Source: Thalassotalea sp. G2M2-11
GTDB lineage: Bacteria; Pseudomonadota; Gammaproteobacteria; Enterobacterales; Alteromonadaceae
Assembly: GCF_017168195.1 (NCBI RefSeq)
Contig: NZ_JADNYL010000002.1
Location: 930,001-994,000, forward strand
Direction of reading: 5' to 3'
DNA: 64,000 nucleotides
The notes beneath the pieces are model-generated. The model was given only the letters and a program-made list of their open reading frames with translations, ran no database searches and was not told where the DNA came from. Both the position numbers and the translations under genes were made by a program. Positions 45,805 through 54,764 of the stretch are shown piece by piece (the stretch's first letter is position 1; every line of letters starts with the position of its first letter).

Positions 45805-47204
45805 TATTTTTCTTCCCCAAATGTGTTCGATAGCGCTGGGTTAGTTAACCCATGATGGTCAGCGGTTGACTGAGCAAAAAAGTAATTAATCCGTGCAACG
45901 GTTTTGAGTAGTTCAACGTCAATTCGTAATGCCGATATTCTCGCATTAAGCTCTGCAATTCTCGCCCGAACAACTTCAGCAAAATCACCATCGTCGTTGG
46001 TATATGCGGTTAATGAAGCTTCAGCTTGATCATGTGTTTGTTTAAGCAACTGCTTTTGATATAGAGATTGTCTTTGTGAAAGACGATTGAGTTGTTTTAG
46101 CTCTTTCTCAACTGCACTGATCATTTGTTTGATTAATAGTAGCTTTTCAGTTTTTACCGCTTCAGACTCAGCGATAGATGCAGCAACCTGCTTGTCTTGC
46201 TTATTTGCAGTAAATAACGGTAAATCAAAGGTAACACCGACAGAAAATAAATCCGCTCGGCTATTCCCTGACGGCATATCATCGCGGTAAGCATAACTAG
46301 CATTAAGTCCCCACTGCGGTTGATACTGCTGTTTAGCTAACGCCACACCTTTTTCTACCACCTTTTGCTTAACATCGATGGTAAGAAGCGCCGGGTGTTT
46401 TGCCAGCTCTTTCGCCAAACGATTACGTGAATACTGTGATGGCCTTAATAACGCAGGGGCTGCTAACGATATCACTGGCAGCTGCTCAGAAACTTCAAAC
46501 GACATAGGTTGAGTATCAAAGTTGAAAGCCTGTGCTAAATTGCTGTCATCATAGATATGCAGCCATTCATTTAAGCGTGCCATTGCGCTTTCTAACTTTT
46601 GTTTTTCAACCGTCAATCGATCCTCCAATTGGATGATTTCAAGTTGAGCTCTGATCACATCTTGTTGGCGAGTTTTGCCGATTGCATTGGAATAGCTCGC
46701 CTTTGCAACCTCGGCCATTTGATCGAACAAAGCGCTATCTTTTTCAATGAGCGCAATTGTCTGTTGCGCTAAATAGATATCTAACCAAATTTCAGAAACC
46801 TTGCTTTTTAACTGAGCTTTACGCTTCTCCCGTAATAATGGAAATTTTGAAGACTCAATTTTAAGTTGATTTTGTTTGATCGCTAAACTATCGCCTCTGG
46901 GCAACATTTGGGAAACACCAACCTTAAGCTGCGTCATCGCTTCTTGATCAAGGTCCCAAGTATTGGTGGGTAGGTTCATCATACCAAGAGACACTCTAGG
47001 ATCTGGCAACGTACCAGCAGCAACACTACGATATTCAACGGCTTTTTGCTTTAATCGGCTATCATGCAGCCAAGGGTCGTTTTGTTGAGCCAGTGTAATT
47101 GCTTGCTCAAGTGATATCACACTTTTAGCTTGAGCGGTAACAGCCGACATACCAACCATCAAAGCAAACGTTAGCTTCGACAACCCTAAATAACTAACTT
47201 TCAT
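45804..47204 (-). CDS. TolC-family outer-membrane channel (CusC-like)
   Basis: A 466-residue outer-membrane efflux protein with a signal peptide (cleavage near VTAQA) and the TolC-family layout of two helical repeats with beta segments (SLEQAITLAQQNDPWL, PDPRVSLGMMNLPT, LSVGVTFDLPLF). It is the exit duct for the CusA-CusB pump next to it. Start and stop overlap by the TAATG pattern with the genes on both sides, which implies a single translationally coupled operon. No lipobox is seen, unlike E. coli CusC. Confidence 0.88.
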   Translation of the reverse strand: MKVSYLGLSKLTFALMVGMSAVTAQAKSVISLEQAITLAQQNDPWLHDSRLKQKAVEYRSVAAGTLPDPRVSLGMMNLPTNTWDLDQEAMTQLKVGVSQMLPRGDSLAIKQNQLKIESSKFPLLREKRKAQLKSKVSEIWLDIYLAQQTIALIEKDSALFDQMAEVAKASYSNAIGKTRQQDVIRAQLEIIQLEDRLTVEKQKLESAMARLNEWLHIYDDSNLAQAFNFDTQPMSFEVSEQLPVISLAAPALLRPSQYSRNRLAKELAKHPALLTIDVKQKVVEKGVALAKQQYQPQWGLNASYAYRDDMPSGNSRADLFSVGVTFDLPLFTANKQDKQVAASIAESEAVKTEKLLLIKQMISAVEKELKQLNRLSQRQSLYQKQLLKQTHDQAEASLTAYTNDDGDFAEVVRARIAELNARISALRIDVELLKTVARINYFFAQSTADHHGLTNPALSNTFGEEK

Positions 47205-47689
47205 TAAAACTGCTCCTCATAACTATTCACTTTGTGATAAACCTCACTGGTGCCATCATTAAAAAGAATGAGTATGTTATAAGGCATGAAACGATCACTC
47301 ACTTCCATGCCAGGCGAGCCAACAGGCATGGCAGGCACCGACAAACCAATGGCATTAGAATGTTTTTCAGACAGAAATTGTTGAATATATTTTGCAGGCA
47401 CATGTCCTTCAAAAACAAAGCCTTCTTTGCTCACCGCCGTATGACAAGAACGATAGTTGGGCTTTATACCTAGCTTTGATTTAATAGGGCTAATGTTGTG
47501 GAAGTTCTTTGAATACGCAATAATACCTTCATCTTCAATATGCGATATCCATTTCTTACAACACCCACAAGTTGGCGTTTTATACACCATTAACTCAATA
47601 GGTGATGTGTGTGTTTTATTTTCATTAGCCTGAGCTAACACCGGTAAGCACAGCAACATTGCTGCAATAGTTATATATCTTTTTATCAT
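47204..47689 (-). CDS. DUF411 cysteine-rich metal-binding protein
   Basis: A 161-residue exported protein, started at ATG 47689 which has GGAGG five bases upstream (a longer frame exists). After the signal peptide the DUF411 domain shows PTCGCCKKW (Cys41, Cys43, Cys44), YRSCHTAV, FEGHVPA and GLSVPAMPVGSPGMEV. DUF411 proteins are common in copper and silver resistance operons (CopG type) and bind metal through these Cys, His and Met positions. It is the first gene of the Cus operon and its stop overlaps the cusC start. Role: likely periplasmic copper binding or redox, by context. Confidence 0.88.
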   Translation of the reverse strand: MIKRYITIAAMLLCLPVLAQANENKTHTSPIELMVYKTPTCGCCKKWISHIEDEGIIAYSKNFHNISPIKSKLGIKPNYRSCHTAVSKEGFVFEGHVPAKYIQQFLSEKHSNAIGLSVPAMPVGSPGMEVSDRFMPYNILILFNDGTSEVYHKVNSYEEQF

Positions 47690-47716
47690 TTTCGCCTCCA
47701 GACTATGCTGGACATT

Positions 47717-47740
47717 ATTTTGGCGCAATCACGCTAAAAT
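47717..47740. promoter_or_regulatory. Imperfect palindrome ahead of the DUF411-Cus operon
   Basis: ATTTTGGCG (47717-47725) and CGCTAAAAT (47732-47740) pair with one G-T wobble around CAATCA, just upstream of the ribosome site of the first Cus gene. It may be an operator or a leader hairpin. The binder is unknown; it does not resemble the MerR dyad before copA. Confidence 0.4.
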
Positions 47741-47811
47741 GTATTAACAAGAAAAGTTATTTTTGTGCGCAAGAATAATACTTAGTAAAAATTAGGCGCA
47801 CTGATCCTGTG

Positions 47812-48189
47812 TTAGGCGAATATTGGGGGGCGATACAGTGAAGCAGGAATTGAATTAGTTTGTTCAGTAGTATGACTTTCAACAGCCTCATTAAATGCAA
47901 TAGCATCTGACAACGCATTATTTGCATTAACAAAAGTCACAGTGCTGCAAGCACTTTTTGGGCAATGACAATCCGTTTCACAACAATCTTCAGAATTTGA
48001 TGATTGCATTTGCATATCACTATGATCCATTCCTGCATGAGCAGTAAACGATGAGTGTTCCATAGTCATATGGGATTGGTGAGCATCTGATGGCATTTCA
48101 CAAGACATAGTTGTATAAGCCAATGCTTGACCAATAAAGGCAACAAGCATAGCAACCACAACAAAGACTTTTGATAATGACTTTAACAT
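47812..48189 (-). CDS. His/Met/Cys-rich exported copper-binding protein (CopL-like)
   Basis: A 125-residue exported protein: signal peptide (cleavage near GQALA), then a metal-ligand-rich centre (HQSHMTMEHSS, HAGMDHSDMQMQ, CCETDCHCPKSAC) and a C-terminal tail ending YRPPIFA. Short secreted proteins of this type sit upstream of copper resistance genes (CopL and DUF2946-like proteins). HxxM and CxC patterns fit soft metals such as Cu(I). It lies 122 bases before the DUF411-Cus operon on the same strand, behind its own promoter. The small gene beside the zinc receptor at 60134 has a similar build (signal, Cys/His, PPxxAPPIAA tail). Confidence 0.65.
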   Translation of the reverse strand: MLKSLSKVFVVVAMLVAFIGQALAYTTMSCEMPSDAHQSHMTMEHSSFTAHAGMDHSDMQMQSSNSEDCCETDCHCPKSACSTVTFVNANNALSDAIAFNEAVESHTTEQTNSIPASLYRPPIFA

Positions 48190-48215
48190 ACAAACTCTCT
48201 ACAAAAACTGCGTCG

Positions 48216-48244
48216 ATTATATGAATATTTACTATCGATGTAAA
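48216..48244 (-). promoter_or_regulatory. Sigma-70 promoter of the CopL-like gene
   Basis: On the minus strand TTTACA (48239-48244) and a consensus TATAAT (48216-48221) are separated by 17 bases. The -10 element ends 26 bases before the gene's ATG. No dyad spans the spacer, so control, if any, is of another type than at copA. Confidence 0.65.
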
Positions 48245-48374
48245 TAACCAAAATATTAGATGTTGATATATGTCAGATTGATACTCACTAATTTAACTCG
48301 CTTAGTTATGCAGCTATGTCTTTAAAAAGCCGACGAAGAAAAAACGATTCATTGCTCAAATTTTGCCAAGCAAT

Positions 48375-48409
48375 CACCCAAGATAGAGGTTAATGACTCT
48401 ATCTTGGTG
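48375..48409 (-). terminator. Hairpin after the PhoH-family gene
   Basis: CACCCAAGATAGAG (48375-48388) and CTCTATCTTGGTG (48397-48409) form a 13-bp stem with one bulged base, 22 bases beyond the PhoH-type stop codon on the minus strand. Confidence 0.65.
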
Positions 48410-48431
48410 CTTGATGATATCTCATTGAATA

Positions 48432-49811
48432 TTATAGATTCTCTTCAGCAAACGATGCTAATCGTGAACGTACCACACCATTTAAATTGATAGTCGTACT
48501 GCCAGGAAAATCTTTAAAACGCTCAACAATATAGGTTAAGCCAGAAGTCAGTGCGGTTAAATAATTACTATCTATTTGCGCTAAGTTACCTGAACAAACC
48601 AGCTTAGTCCCTTCACCACAACGGGTAATAATGGTTTTTAGTTGCGACGCCGTTAAATTCTGACATTCATCTAATAAGACAATAGCATTTTGAATACTAC
48701 GGCCACGCATAAAGTTGACCGACTTAAATTGAATATTGGCTTTATCCATAATGTAATTCAGGCTGCCATCCATGTTCTCATCTTGTTTATGTAACACTTC
48801 AAGTGAGTCAGTAATAGCGGCTAACCATGGTGCCATTTTCTCTTCTTCGGTACCTGGTAAAAAGCCTATCGATTCTGCAATTTCGGGGGTACTTCTGGTG
48901 ACAATAACTTTGTCATATAATCCACGCTCTACCACTTGCTCTAAAGCAGAAGCTAACGCTAATAGCGTTTTACCACAGCCTGCAGGGCCCGTCATTATGA
49001 CTAAATCGATAGTGGGATCTAACAATGCATCCATCGCCATACCCTGATAAATATTTTTTGGACTGATCCCCCAGGCTTGCTTCCCTAATAAACGTTCACG
49101 GCTTAGGTCTTCAATAGCCAATTTATCATCGCTAACACCAACAACTTTACCTGCAAAATGCTCTCCCTCATCAATCAAATATTCATTCATAAATGCATTA
49201 GGCAAAATCTCTTTTCTCAGATAATGAGTTGTGGTGCGCCCTTCAGTTTCACTTTCACAGTCAGTAACTTGCTGCCAAAAATCACCTTCAAACTTATGAT
49301 AACCTTTAGTTAAAAACTGAATATCATCAATCAGCTGATCGGTTCGATAATCTTCAACATGGTTTAAGCCAGCGCCTTTTGCTTTTAACCGCATGTTGAT
49401 GTCTTTAGTAACTAAAACTACCTTACGATCTTTGCGCTTGTTTTGAATATAAATAGCGGTATTAATAATACGATTATCGTTGTCGTTATAAGATAGCTTT
49501 CCAGCGGTTTGCTCTAAATTATAGTCATTAAATATCGACAAACAGCCAATACCAACTTCACCATCTTTGGCAGGTAAAGGGACGCCCGCTAACACTTCTT
49601 CGGGAGTTGCATCAACTAAAGCATCTTCGAGAGCTCTAATGGCGACACGAGCATCTCTACTAACGTCTTTACGTCGGTCTTTAATGGAATCAAGTTCTTC
49701 TAATACCGTCATTGGGACAACAACGTCATGTTCTTGGAAAGATAGAAAGGCAAAGGGTTCGTGTAAGAGAATATTGGTATCTAGGATATAAATGGCTTTT
49801 TCTTCGGTCAT
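48432..49811 (-). CDS. PIN-PhoH ATPase/ribonuclease (PhoH2-like)
   Basis: A 459-residue cytoplasmic protein; ATG 49811 with AGGGA eight bases upstream is preferred to a longer frame. The N-terminal PIN domain (1-150) carries acidic residues typical of PIN ribonucleases (Asp11 in YILDTNIL, TVLEELD, VTKDINMRLKAKG). The C-terminal PhoH ATPase has Walker A GPAGCGKT (275-282) and LLDECQN as Walker B. The PIN-PhoH fusion is known from bacteria and archaea (PhoH2, YlaK), where RNA unwinding and cleavage were described for mycobacterial members. It stands alone with a terminator behind it. Its phosphate link is by name only. Confidence 0.9.
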   Translation of the reverse strand: MTEEKAIYILDTNILLHEPFAFLSFQEHDVVVPMTVLEELDSIKDRRKDVSRDARVAIRALEDALVDATPEEVLAGVPLPAKDGEVGIGCLSIFNDYNLEQTAGKLSYNDNDNRIINTAIYIQNKRKDRKVVLVTKDINMRLKAKGAGLNHVEDYRTDQLIDDIQFLTKGYHKFEGDFWQQVTDCESETEGRTTTHYLRKEILPNAFMNEYLIDEGEHFAGKVVGVSDDKLAIEDLSRERLLGKQAWGISPKNIYQGMAMDALLDPTIDLVIMTGPAGCGKTLLALASALEQVVERGLYDKVIVTRSTPEIAESIGFLPGTEEEKMAPWLAAITDSLEVLHKQDENMDGSLNYIMDKANIQFKSVNFMRGRSIQNAIVLLDECQNLTASQLKTIITRCGEGTKLVCSGNLAQIDSNYLTALTSGLTYIVERFKDFPGSTTINLNGVVRSRLASFAEENL

Positions 49812-50078
49812 AAAAAGTTCCCTAACTATTGATAAACAATGAGTCAATCAATTGGCAACCTTTAGCTAAGAACTTAAGCTGACAAAATGATCAACAATCA
49901 ATTTTGTAGCAATAACCTCCTTGAATAGCTCTCGTGAATAATATTTACTGAGATACACTCTCACTTTGACACCTTATGACCTTGCTTGCAAGCAGCTTTT
50001 TAGTAAATCAAAAAAACTTGATTGTGTCAGATAAAAGCAATGGATGAACAAAGTTTTATCTTAGGTGAAAAGCAAAAT
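49812..50078. other. Intergenic region upstream of phoH-like gene
   Basis: Including the terminator at 50079-50113 the gene-free interval spans 322 bases. It must contain the promoter of the PhoH-type gene on the minus strand. I found no reading frame, repeat or operator-like palindrome in it. Confidence 0.5.
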
Positions 50079-50113
50079 AAAAAACCAGCACTGAATTTAA
50101 GTGCTGGTTTTTT
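50079..50113 (-). terminator. Terminator of the RND efflux operon
   Basis: AAAAAACCAGCACT and AGTGCTGGTTTTTT form a perfect 14-bp stem around GAATTTA. Read on either strand it ends in T residues. It is 20 bases after the RND pump stop on the minus strand. Confidence 0.92.
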
Positions 50114-50133
50114 CTACGTCATAATCTCTTGTG

Positions 50134-53100
50134 CTAATGAGAAGTCACATTCTCATTCTGCTCAATTGAGATAGAAGGCGTACTTTTTTTACGTGTTATT
50201 AGTCCTTTTAAATCTTCAATAATGACATAAAGACTTGGAATAAGTACTAAGGTAACGATCGTCGCAAATAACACACCAAACGATAGAGAAACCGCCATTG
50301 GGATCACTATTTTGGCTTGCATACTGGTTTCGAAAAATACAATAGGTACTAAACCGATAAAGGTAGTTAACGAAGTTAACATAATAGCCCGAAATCGCTT
50401 ACTACCAGAGTGCACAACCGCTTGGTGCAATGGAATGCCGGACTTACGAGCATTATTCACATAATCCACCATCACCAATGAGTCATTCACCACCACACCT
50501 GCTGCGGCAATAATGCCAAACACAGATAAAGTATTTAAATCCATCCCTAGTATTAAATGACCAAATACTGCGCCAACCACACCAAATGGTATGACCGTCA
50601 TGATCATCAATGGCTGAGAATACGATTTAAGTGGCACGGCAAGTAATGAAAAGATCACCATGAGCGAGATAATGAAATCACGCATCTGATCATTAGCACT
50701 ATCCAATTCCTCCTGAATACGACCAGACACTTCACTTTGCACCAACGGGTACTGTCTGAGTAATTGTGGAATATAGTTATCACGAATATCTTTAGCAACT
50801 TTAAACGGCTCGACTTGATCGGCATCGACTTTTGCCCAAACATTAATCGTGCGATTGCCATTTTCACGACGGATACGGGTCACACCATCAGTTAAACTAA
50901 TGTCTGCCAGTTCAGACAAAGGTAATTCAGCTCCATTGGGCGCTTGGATCATCACTTCATCAACATGACCAACCGAACTGCGTTGTTCAAGCGGATAACG
51001 GATCATCACCTTCACTTCTTCGGTATCACGTAAGATACGTTGAGCTTCTAAGCCATAAAAACTATAACTAACTTGTGATGCAACATCCGATAAGGTTAAG
51101 CCTAGGCTATACGCCAATGGTTTTAAGGTAAACTGTACTTCCTTCGTGCTGGTTTGACGGCTATCATTGACATCACCGACACCTTTTAATGAATTTAGCT
51201 TCACTTTCAATGCTTTCGCCGCTTGGAGTAGCTGTTCATCATTTTTACTTTCTAATCTAAAGGCGATATCGCCATCTTCACGACCACCACCAAATAAATT
51301 ATCTGAAATGTTTAAGGATTTCACACCTGGCAAGGTAGGAATTGCTTTACGCCACATGTCAGCCAAGGCAAAGGTATCCATGACCCGCACTTCAGGATCG
51401 ACTAGTTTAACCATGATCTGGCCGCGCGTTCTGCTACGCAAGTCCACCTGCATATCAGAAATCATCTTGTTGCCATGCTCTGCTTCTATTTTCTTATCAA
51501 TGTCATTGATAATATTTTGGATCACTAACACGGTATCTAAGGTTGCTTTTTCAGAAGCATCTACATTCATTTCAACTGAAATTCGTGGAAAATCATGCGG
51601 TATCTTCGGCTGGCCAACAAAACGAACAATACCACCACTAAATAAACCGGCACTGATCAACAAGATGCTAATAAAAAACATCAACACACCATAACGATAT
51701 GCAAGGCAAGTTTCTAACCAGCGTTTATAGTAGTTTTCAACGAAATGTTTTAAACCGTTATCCATGCTACGACGAATTCTGTCCAAAGGGTTTTTCGGGT
51801 TGAAGACCTTCTTCTTCATATTGGCCAAATGCGCAGGCAAAATGAGCTTAGATTCCACCAATGAAAATAGTAGACAGAAGATCACCACAAAACCGATAGA
51901 TTTACCAAACGCAGAGCTTGGACCATCACCTAAGACAAAAGGCACAAATGCCGCTATCGTGGTTAACACCCCAAATGTGGCTGGCATTGCTACCCGTTTG
52001 ACGCCACGAATAACACTCTCGGTGCTATGACCATTTTGCTCAATCTCATCATGGGCGCTTTCCCCCATCACAATGGCATCATCAACAACAATACCTAGCA
52101 CTAAGATAAAGGCGAATAAACTGGTGATATTAATCGTCACATTAACAAAATCAGCAGGCATCATTAATAATGTACCTAAGAAACAAACTGGTAGCCCTAA
52201 CATCACCCAAAAAGCTAATCGCACACGTAAAAATAAGGCCAGAATTAAAAAGACTAACACGGCACCACTTTTCATGTTGTCTAGCATCATGTCTAGTCGA
52301 CCTTCCAGGTAATAGGTCATATCAACCCAAGTTTCTAGTTTGACACCTGAAGGTAAGATTTCTTGCTTTTGTTCAACATAGCTATTGACCACCTTTGCCA
52401 CATCAGTAATGCTTTGGTTATCCGATGCACCAATGAATAAGGTAGTGGAGTTTTTACCATTGAATTTTGAATACTGTAGGCCTTCTTTGAAGCCATCATT
52501 AATGTTAGCTATTTCACCTAATAAAACCTTAGTACCATCAGCCATAGTAACAACAGGTATACGTTCAAATTCATGGCCGCGATACGCTTGGTTTTCAACG
52601 CGCAAGTTAATATAACCATTTTCAGCTTTGATTTGCCCTGCTGACATATTACGTGAGTAACTTCTCACCGCATTGGCAACATCTCGAAAGCTTAAACCAT
52701 ATTCACGTAATTTATCTTTCGAAACTTCGATAGAGATTTCATAATCTAAACCGCCAAAAAACTCAGAAACATTCACTAAGGGAAGTTGCTGGACTTCATC
52801 ATGAATCTTACGTCCAAGCTCTTTCAATTCAGCATTGCTAATATCACCATACAAGCTGATATACATAACTTCTTGACGAAATTTTTCACGCTCCACCTTG
52901 ATCCGTTCCATACCATCAGGAAAGCTTGGTATTGAATCAATCGCTGATTTTACCTCTTCTAACACCACCTGCGGATCATAATCTAATTCAACTTCAAACC
53001 AGCCATTTGAATAGCCTCGATTAGAATAAGTAATCACTCTTTTCAGGCCTTGAACAGATTCAAGTGCCTCTTCTATCTTGATGGTAATGCCTTCCTCAAC

Positions 53101-53289
53101 TTCTTGTGGGGCGGCTCCTGGATAAGGCGCGGCAAAAGAAATCCAATTGATTTTAACTTGAGGAAACATTTGTTTATTTATCGTTTGTGCGGTTAAAAAG
53201 CCACCGACAATAATAAATATCATTAACAGGTTTGCGGCAACGCTATTACGGGCAAACCAAGCAATTAAGCCTTTGTTTGTATCTTCCAT
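50134..53289 (-). CDS. HAE1-type RND efflux pump (AcrB superfamily)
   Basis: A 1051-residue inner-membrane pump; ATG 53289 has AAGGA seven bases upstream (GTG 53292 is adjacent). It shows the RND build: first helix after NSVAANLLMIF, large periplasmic loop, helices 2-6, second loop and helices 8-12. The segment VDDAIVMGESAHDEIEQNG and the late GVVVNDSLVMVDYVN are RND relay motifs; the family relay Asp is present. It is of the hydrophobe/amphiphile type rather than metal type (compare CusA). It follows its adaptor gene with almost no gap. No outer-membrane channel gene is adjacent, so it would borrow a TolC. Substrate unknown. Confidence 0.9.
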   Translation of the reverse strand: MEDTNKGLIAWFARNSVAANLLMIFIIVGGFLTAQTINKQMFPQVKINWISFAAPYPGAAPQEVEEGITIKIEEALESVQGLKRVITYSNRGYSNGWFEVELDYDPQVVLEEVKSAIDSIPSFPDGMERIKVEREKFRQEVMYISLYGDISNAELKELGRKIHDEVQQLPLVNVSEFFGGLDYEISIEVSKDKLREYGLSFRDVANAVRSYSRNMSAGQIKAENGYINLRVENQAYRGHEFERIPVVTMADGTKVLLGEIANINDGFKEGLQYSKFNGKNSTTLFIGASDNQSITDVAKVVNSYVEQKQEILPSGVKLETWVDMTYYLEGRLDMMLDNMKSGAVLVFLILALFLRVRLAFWVMLGLPVCFLGTLLMMPADFVNVTINITSLFAFILVLGIVVDDAIVMGESAHDEIEQNGHSTESVIRGVKRVAMPATFGVLTTIAAFVPFVLGDGPSSAFGKSIGFVVIFCLLFSLVESKLILPAHLANMKKKVFNPKNPLDRIRRSMDNGLKHFVENYYKRWLETCLAYRYGVLMFFISILLISAGLFSGGIVRFVGQPKIPHDFPRISVEMNVDASEKATLDTVLVIQNIINDIDKKIEAEHGNKMISDMQVDLRSRTRGQIMVKLVDPEVRVMDTFALADMWRKAIPTLPGVKSLNISDNLFGGGREDGDIAFRLESKNDEQLLQAAKALKVKLNSLKGVGDVNDSRQTSTKEVQFTLKPLAYSLGLTLSDVASQVSYSFYGLEAQRILRDTEEVKVMIRYPLEQRSSVGHVDEVMIQAPNGAELPLSELADISLTDGVTRIRRENGNRTINVWAKVDADQVEPFKVAKDIRDNYIPQLLRQYPLVQSEVSGRIQEELDSANDQMRDFIISLMVIFSLLAVPLKSYSQPLMIMTVIPFGVVGAVFGHLILGMDLNTLSVFGIIAAAGVVVNDSLVMVDYVNNARKSGIPLHQAVVHSGSKRFRAIMLTSLTTFIGLVPIVFFETSMQAKIVIPMAVSLSFGVLFATIVTLVLIPSLYVIIEDLKGLITRKKSTPSISIEQNENVTSH

Positions 53290-53292
53290 CAC

Positions 53293-54486
53293 TTAGTCCT
53301 TCACACTGGCAATTTGTGTTTCAACTTCGTTCTCAGACTCTAATTCACTTTCGCTATCGGTTGGCAACGCTAATTTCATCCCATCTACAGGATAATCCAG
53401 TGCAGAAATAATTAATCGATCACCACTCGTTAAACCATCAGAAACAATGACATCACCACCATCTTGACGCGCAATATCAATATCAACATATTGTAATTTT
53501 GACTCTTTATTTAAAATCGCAACCTGACCATTCTTTACTAAGTAGCGTGGCAACTTAGTTGCTTTTGTTAGTTCAACGCCTAAGATTTGCGCATTCACGT
53601 AAGAACCGAAGCGTAATGGCGTTTTTGTCGCGTCTGAACGTAAGGCATAAGGATCTGTGATCTGCGCCACCAAGTAACTCATACGGCTTTGTTTATCAAT
53701 CACACCTTCACTTCTAGCAATACTTGCCACCCAAGTCGTTTCTTCGCCAGCATAAGTACCAACTAAATTGACAGTCGCTTGGTTCCCTTGTTCCACCAAA
53801 TACTGTAACTGATTATCCGGCACAGGTAAGCGCACTTCAGCAATGCCGGTTCCTAAAATTTTTCCAACTCGGCTGCCTGTGCCAACAAAAGCTCCTAAAC
53901 CAATATTTCGTTCTTCAATCATGGCATCATAAGGTGCTCTTAATTCCGTGCGTTCAAGGTTGCGCTTAGCTCGTAACACCGATGCTTTTGCAGCTTCTAC
54001 CCGAGCAATTTCCTGCTTTAATTGAGGTTTACGTAAGCTTAACGCAGTAGGAGAAGCATCAGTGATGCGTTGCCATTCTTGCTCAGCCACTTTACCTTGT
54101 GCACGCTCCTGTTCTAAAGCTGCTTTTGCAGAAGCTAGTGACGCTTCTGCATCAATCAATGCTGCTTGGTAATCACTCGGATCGATTCGTGCGAGTAACT
54201 GATCTTTCTCGACAAAACCACCTCGAACAAAAGTCTCAGAAAGCTCAACAATTTGACCGCTCACCTGAGCAACAATTTCAGTTTCATATTTAGGTTTTAC
54301 AATGCCGTAAGAATCGACATTTAAGGTCATTGGTGTCACCGTAACTTCTTCAACGGCCACAATAGGGGTGTTATCTACTTTTGCCTTTTCGGCTGGTGGT
54401 TTTTTCATGCTTGAAAAGGCCAAAAAAAGTAAAATGCCAGCGATTAATATAACAATCGGGACAATAATCTGTTTTTTTCTAGTCAC
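53293..54486 (-). CDS. RND periplasmic adaptor (membrane-fusion protein)
   Basis: A 397-residue adaptor for the pump that follows. The start is best placed at GTG 54486, with GAGGA seven bases upstream; another GTG is at 54489 and an in-frame TTG at 54540 has no ribosome site. One N-terminal membrane helix (IIVPIVILIAGILLFLAF), lipoyl half-domain (VSGQIVELSETFVRGGFVEKDQLLARID), a coiled hairpin (AALIDAEASLASAKAALEQERAQG), second lipoyl half (LRAPYDAMIEERNIGLGAFV) and a beta-barrel part follow. The C-terminal tail is acidic. It forms an operon with the RND gene. Confidence 0.9.
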   Translation of the reverse strand: MTRKKQIIVPIVILIAGILLFLAFSSMKKPPAEKAKVDNTPIVAVEEVTVTPMTLNVDSYGIVKPKYETEIVAQVSGQIVELSETFVRGGFVEKDQLLARIDPSDYQAALIDAEASLASAKAALEQERAQGKVAEQEWQRITDASPTALSLRKPQLKQEIARVEAAKASVLRAKRNLERTELRAPYDAMIEERNIGLGAFVGTGSRVGKILGTGIAEVRLPVPDNQLQYLVEQGNQATVNLVGTYAGEETTWVASIARSEGVIDKQSRMSYLVAQITDPYALRSDATKTPLRFGSYVNAQILGVELTKATKLPRYLVKNGQVAILNKESKLQYVDIDIARQDGGDVIVSDGLTSGDRLIISALDYPVDGMKLALPTDSESELESENEVETQIASVKD

Positions 54487-54633
54487 CACGAATTCCTCAG
54501 GTAAATTAATTCTATTGTAATAATTTCTTATTTTTATCAATTTTAGCGAATAACGACACTGCTATGAGATAAAAGTTGTAAAAGCTTATTACAAGGATCA
54601 AGCCAACCTAAAGAAAAACAAAAAAAGCAATAA

Positions 54634-54658
54634 AAAAACATGCTAACAGCATGTTTTT
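54634..54658. terminator. Bidirectional terminator downstream of the NagX-like gene
   Basis: AAAAACATGCT and AGCATGTTTTT make an 11-bp stem around AAC. It lies between the adaptor gene and the NagX-like stop, on the minus strand about 105 bases after that stop. It has T-runs in both directions. Confidence 0.75.
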
Positions 54659-54764
54659 AATCATCTTTATTTTAAACTAGTATTTTTAGCTAAATAAGTA
54701 TTATTTAGTCAGTTTTCAGTCTATGACAAAAAAAGTGGTTAAATTAACCAACTTTTAGGCTCTA

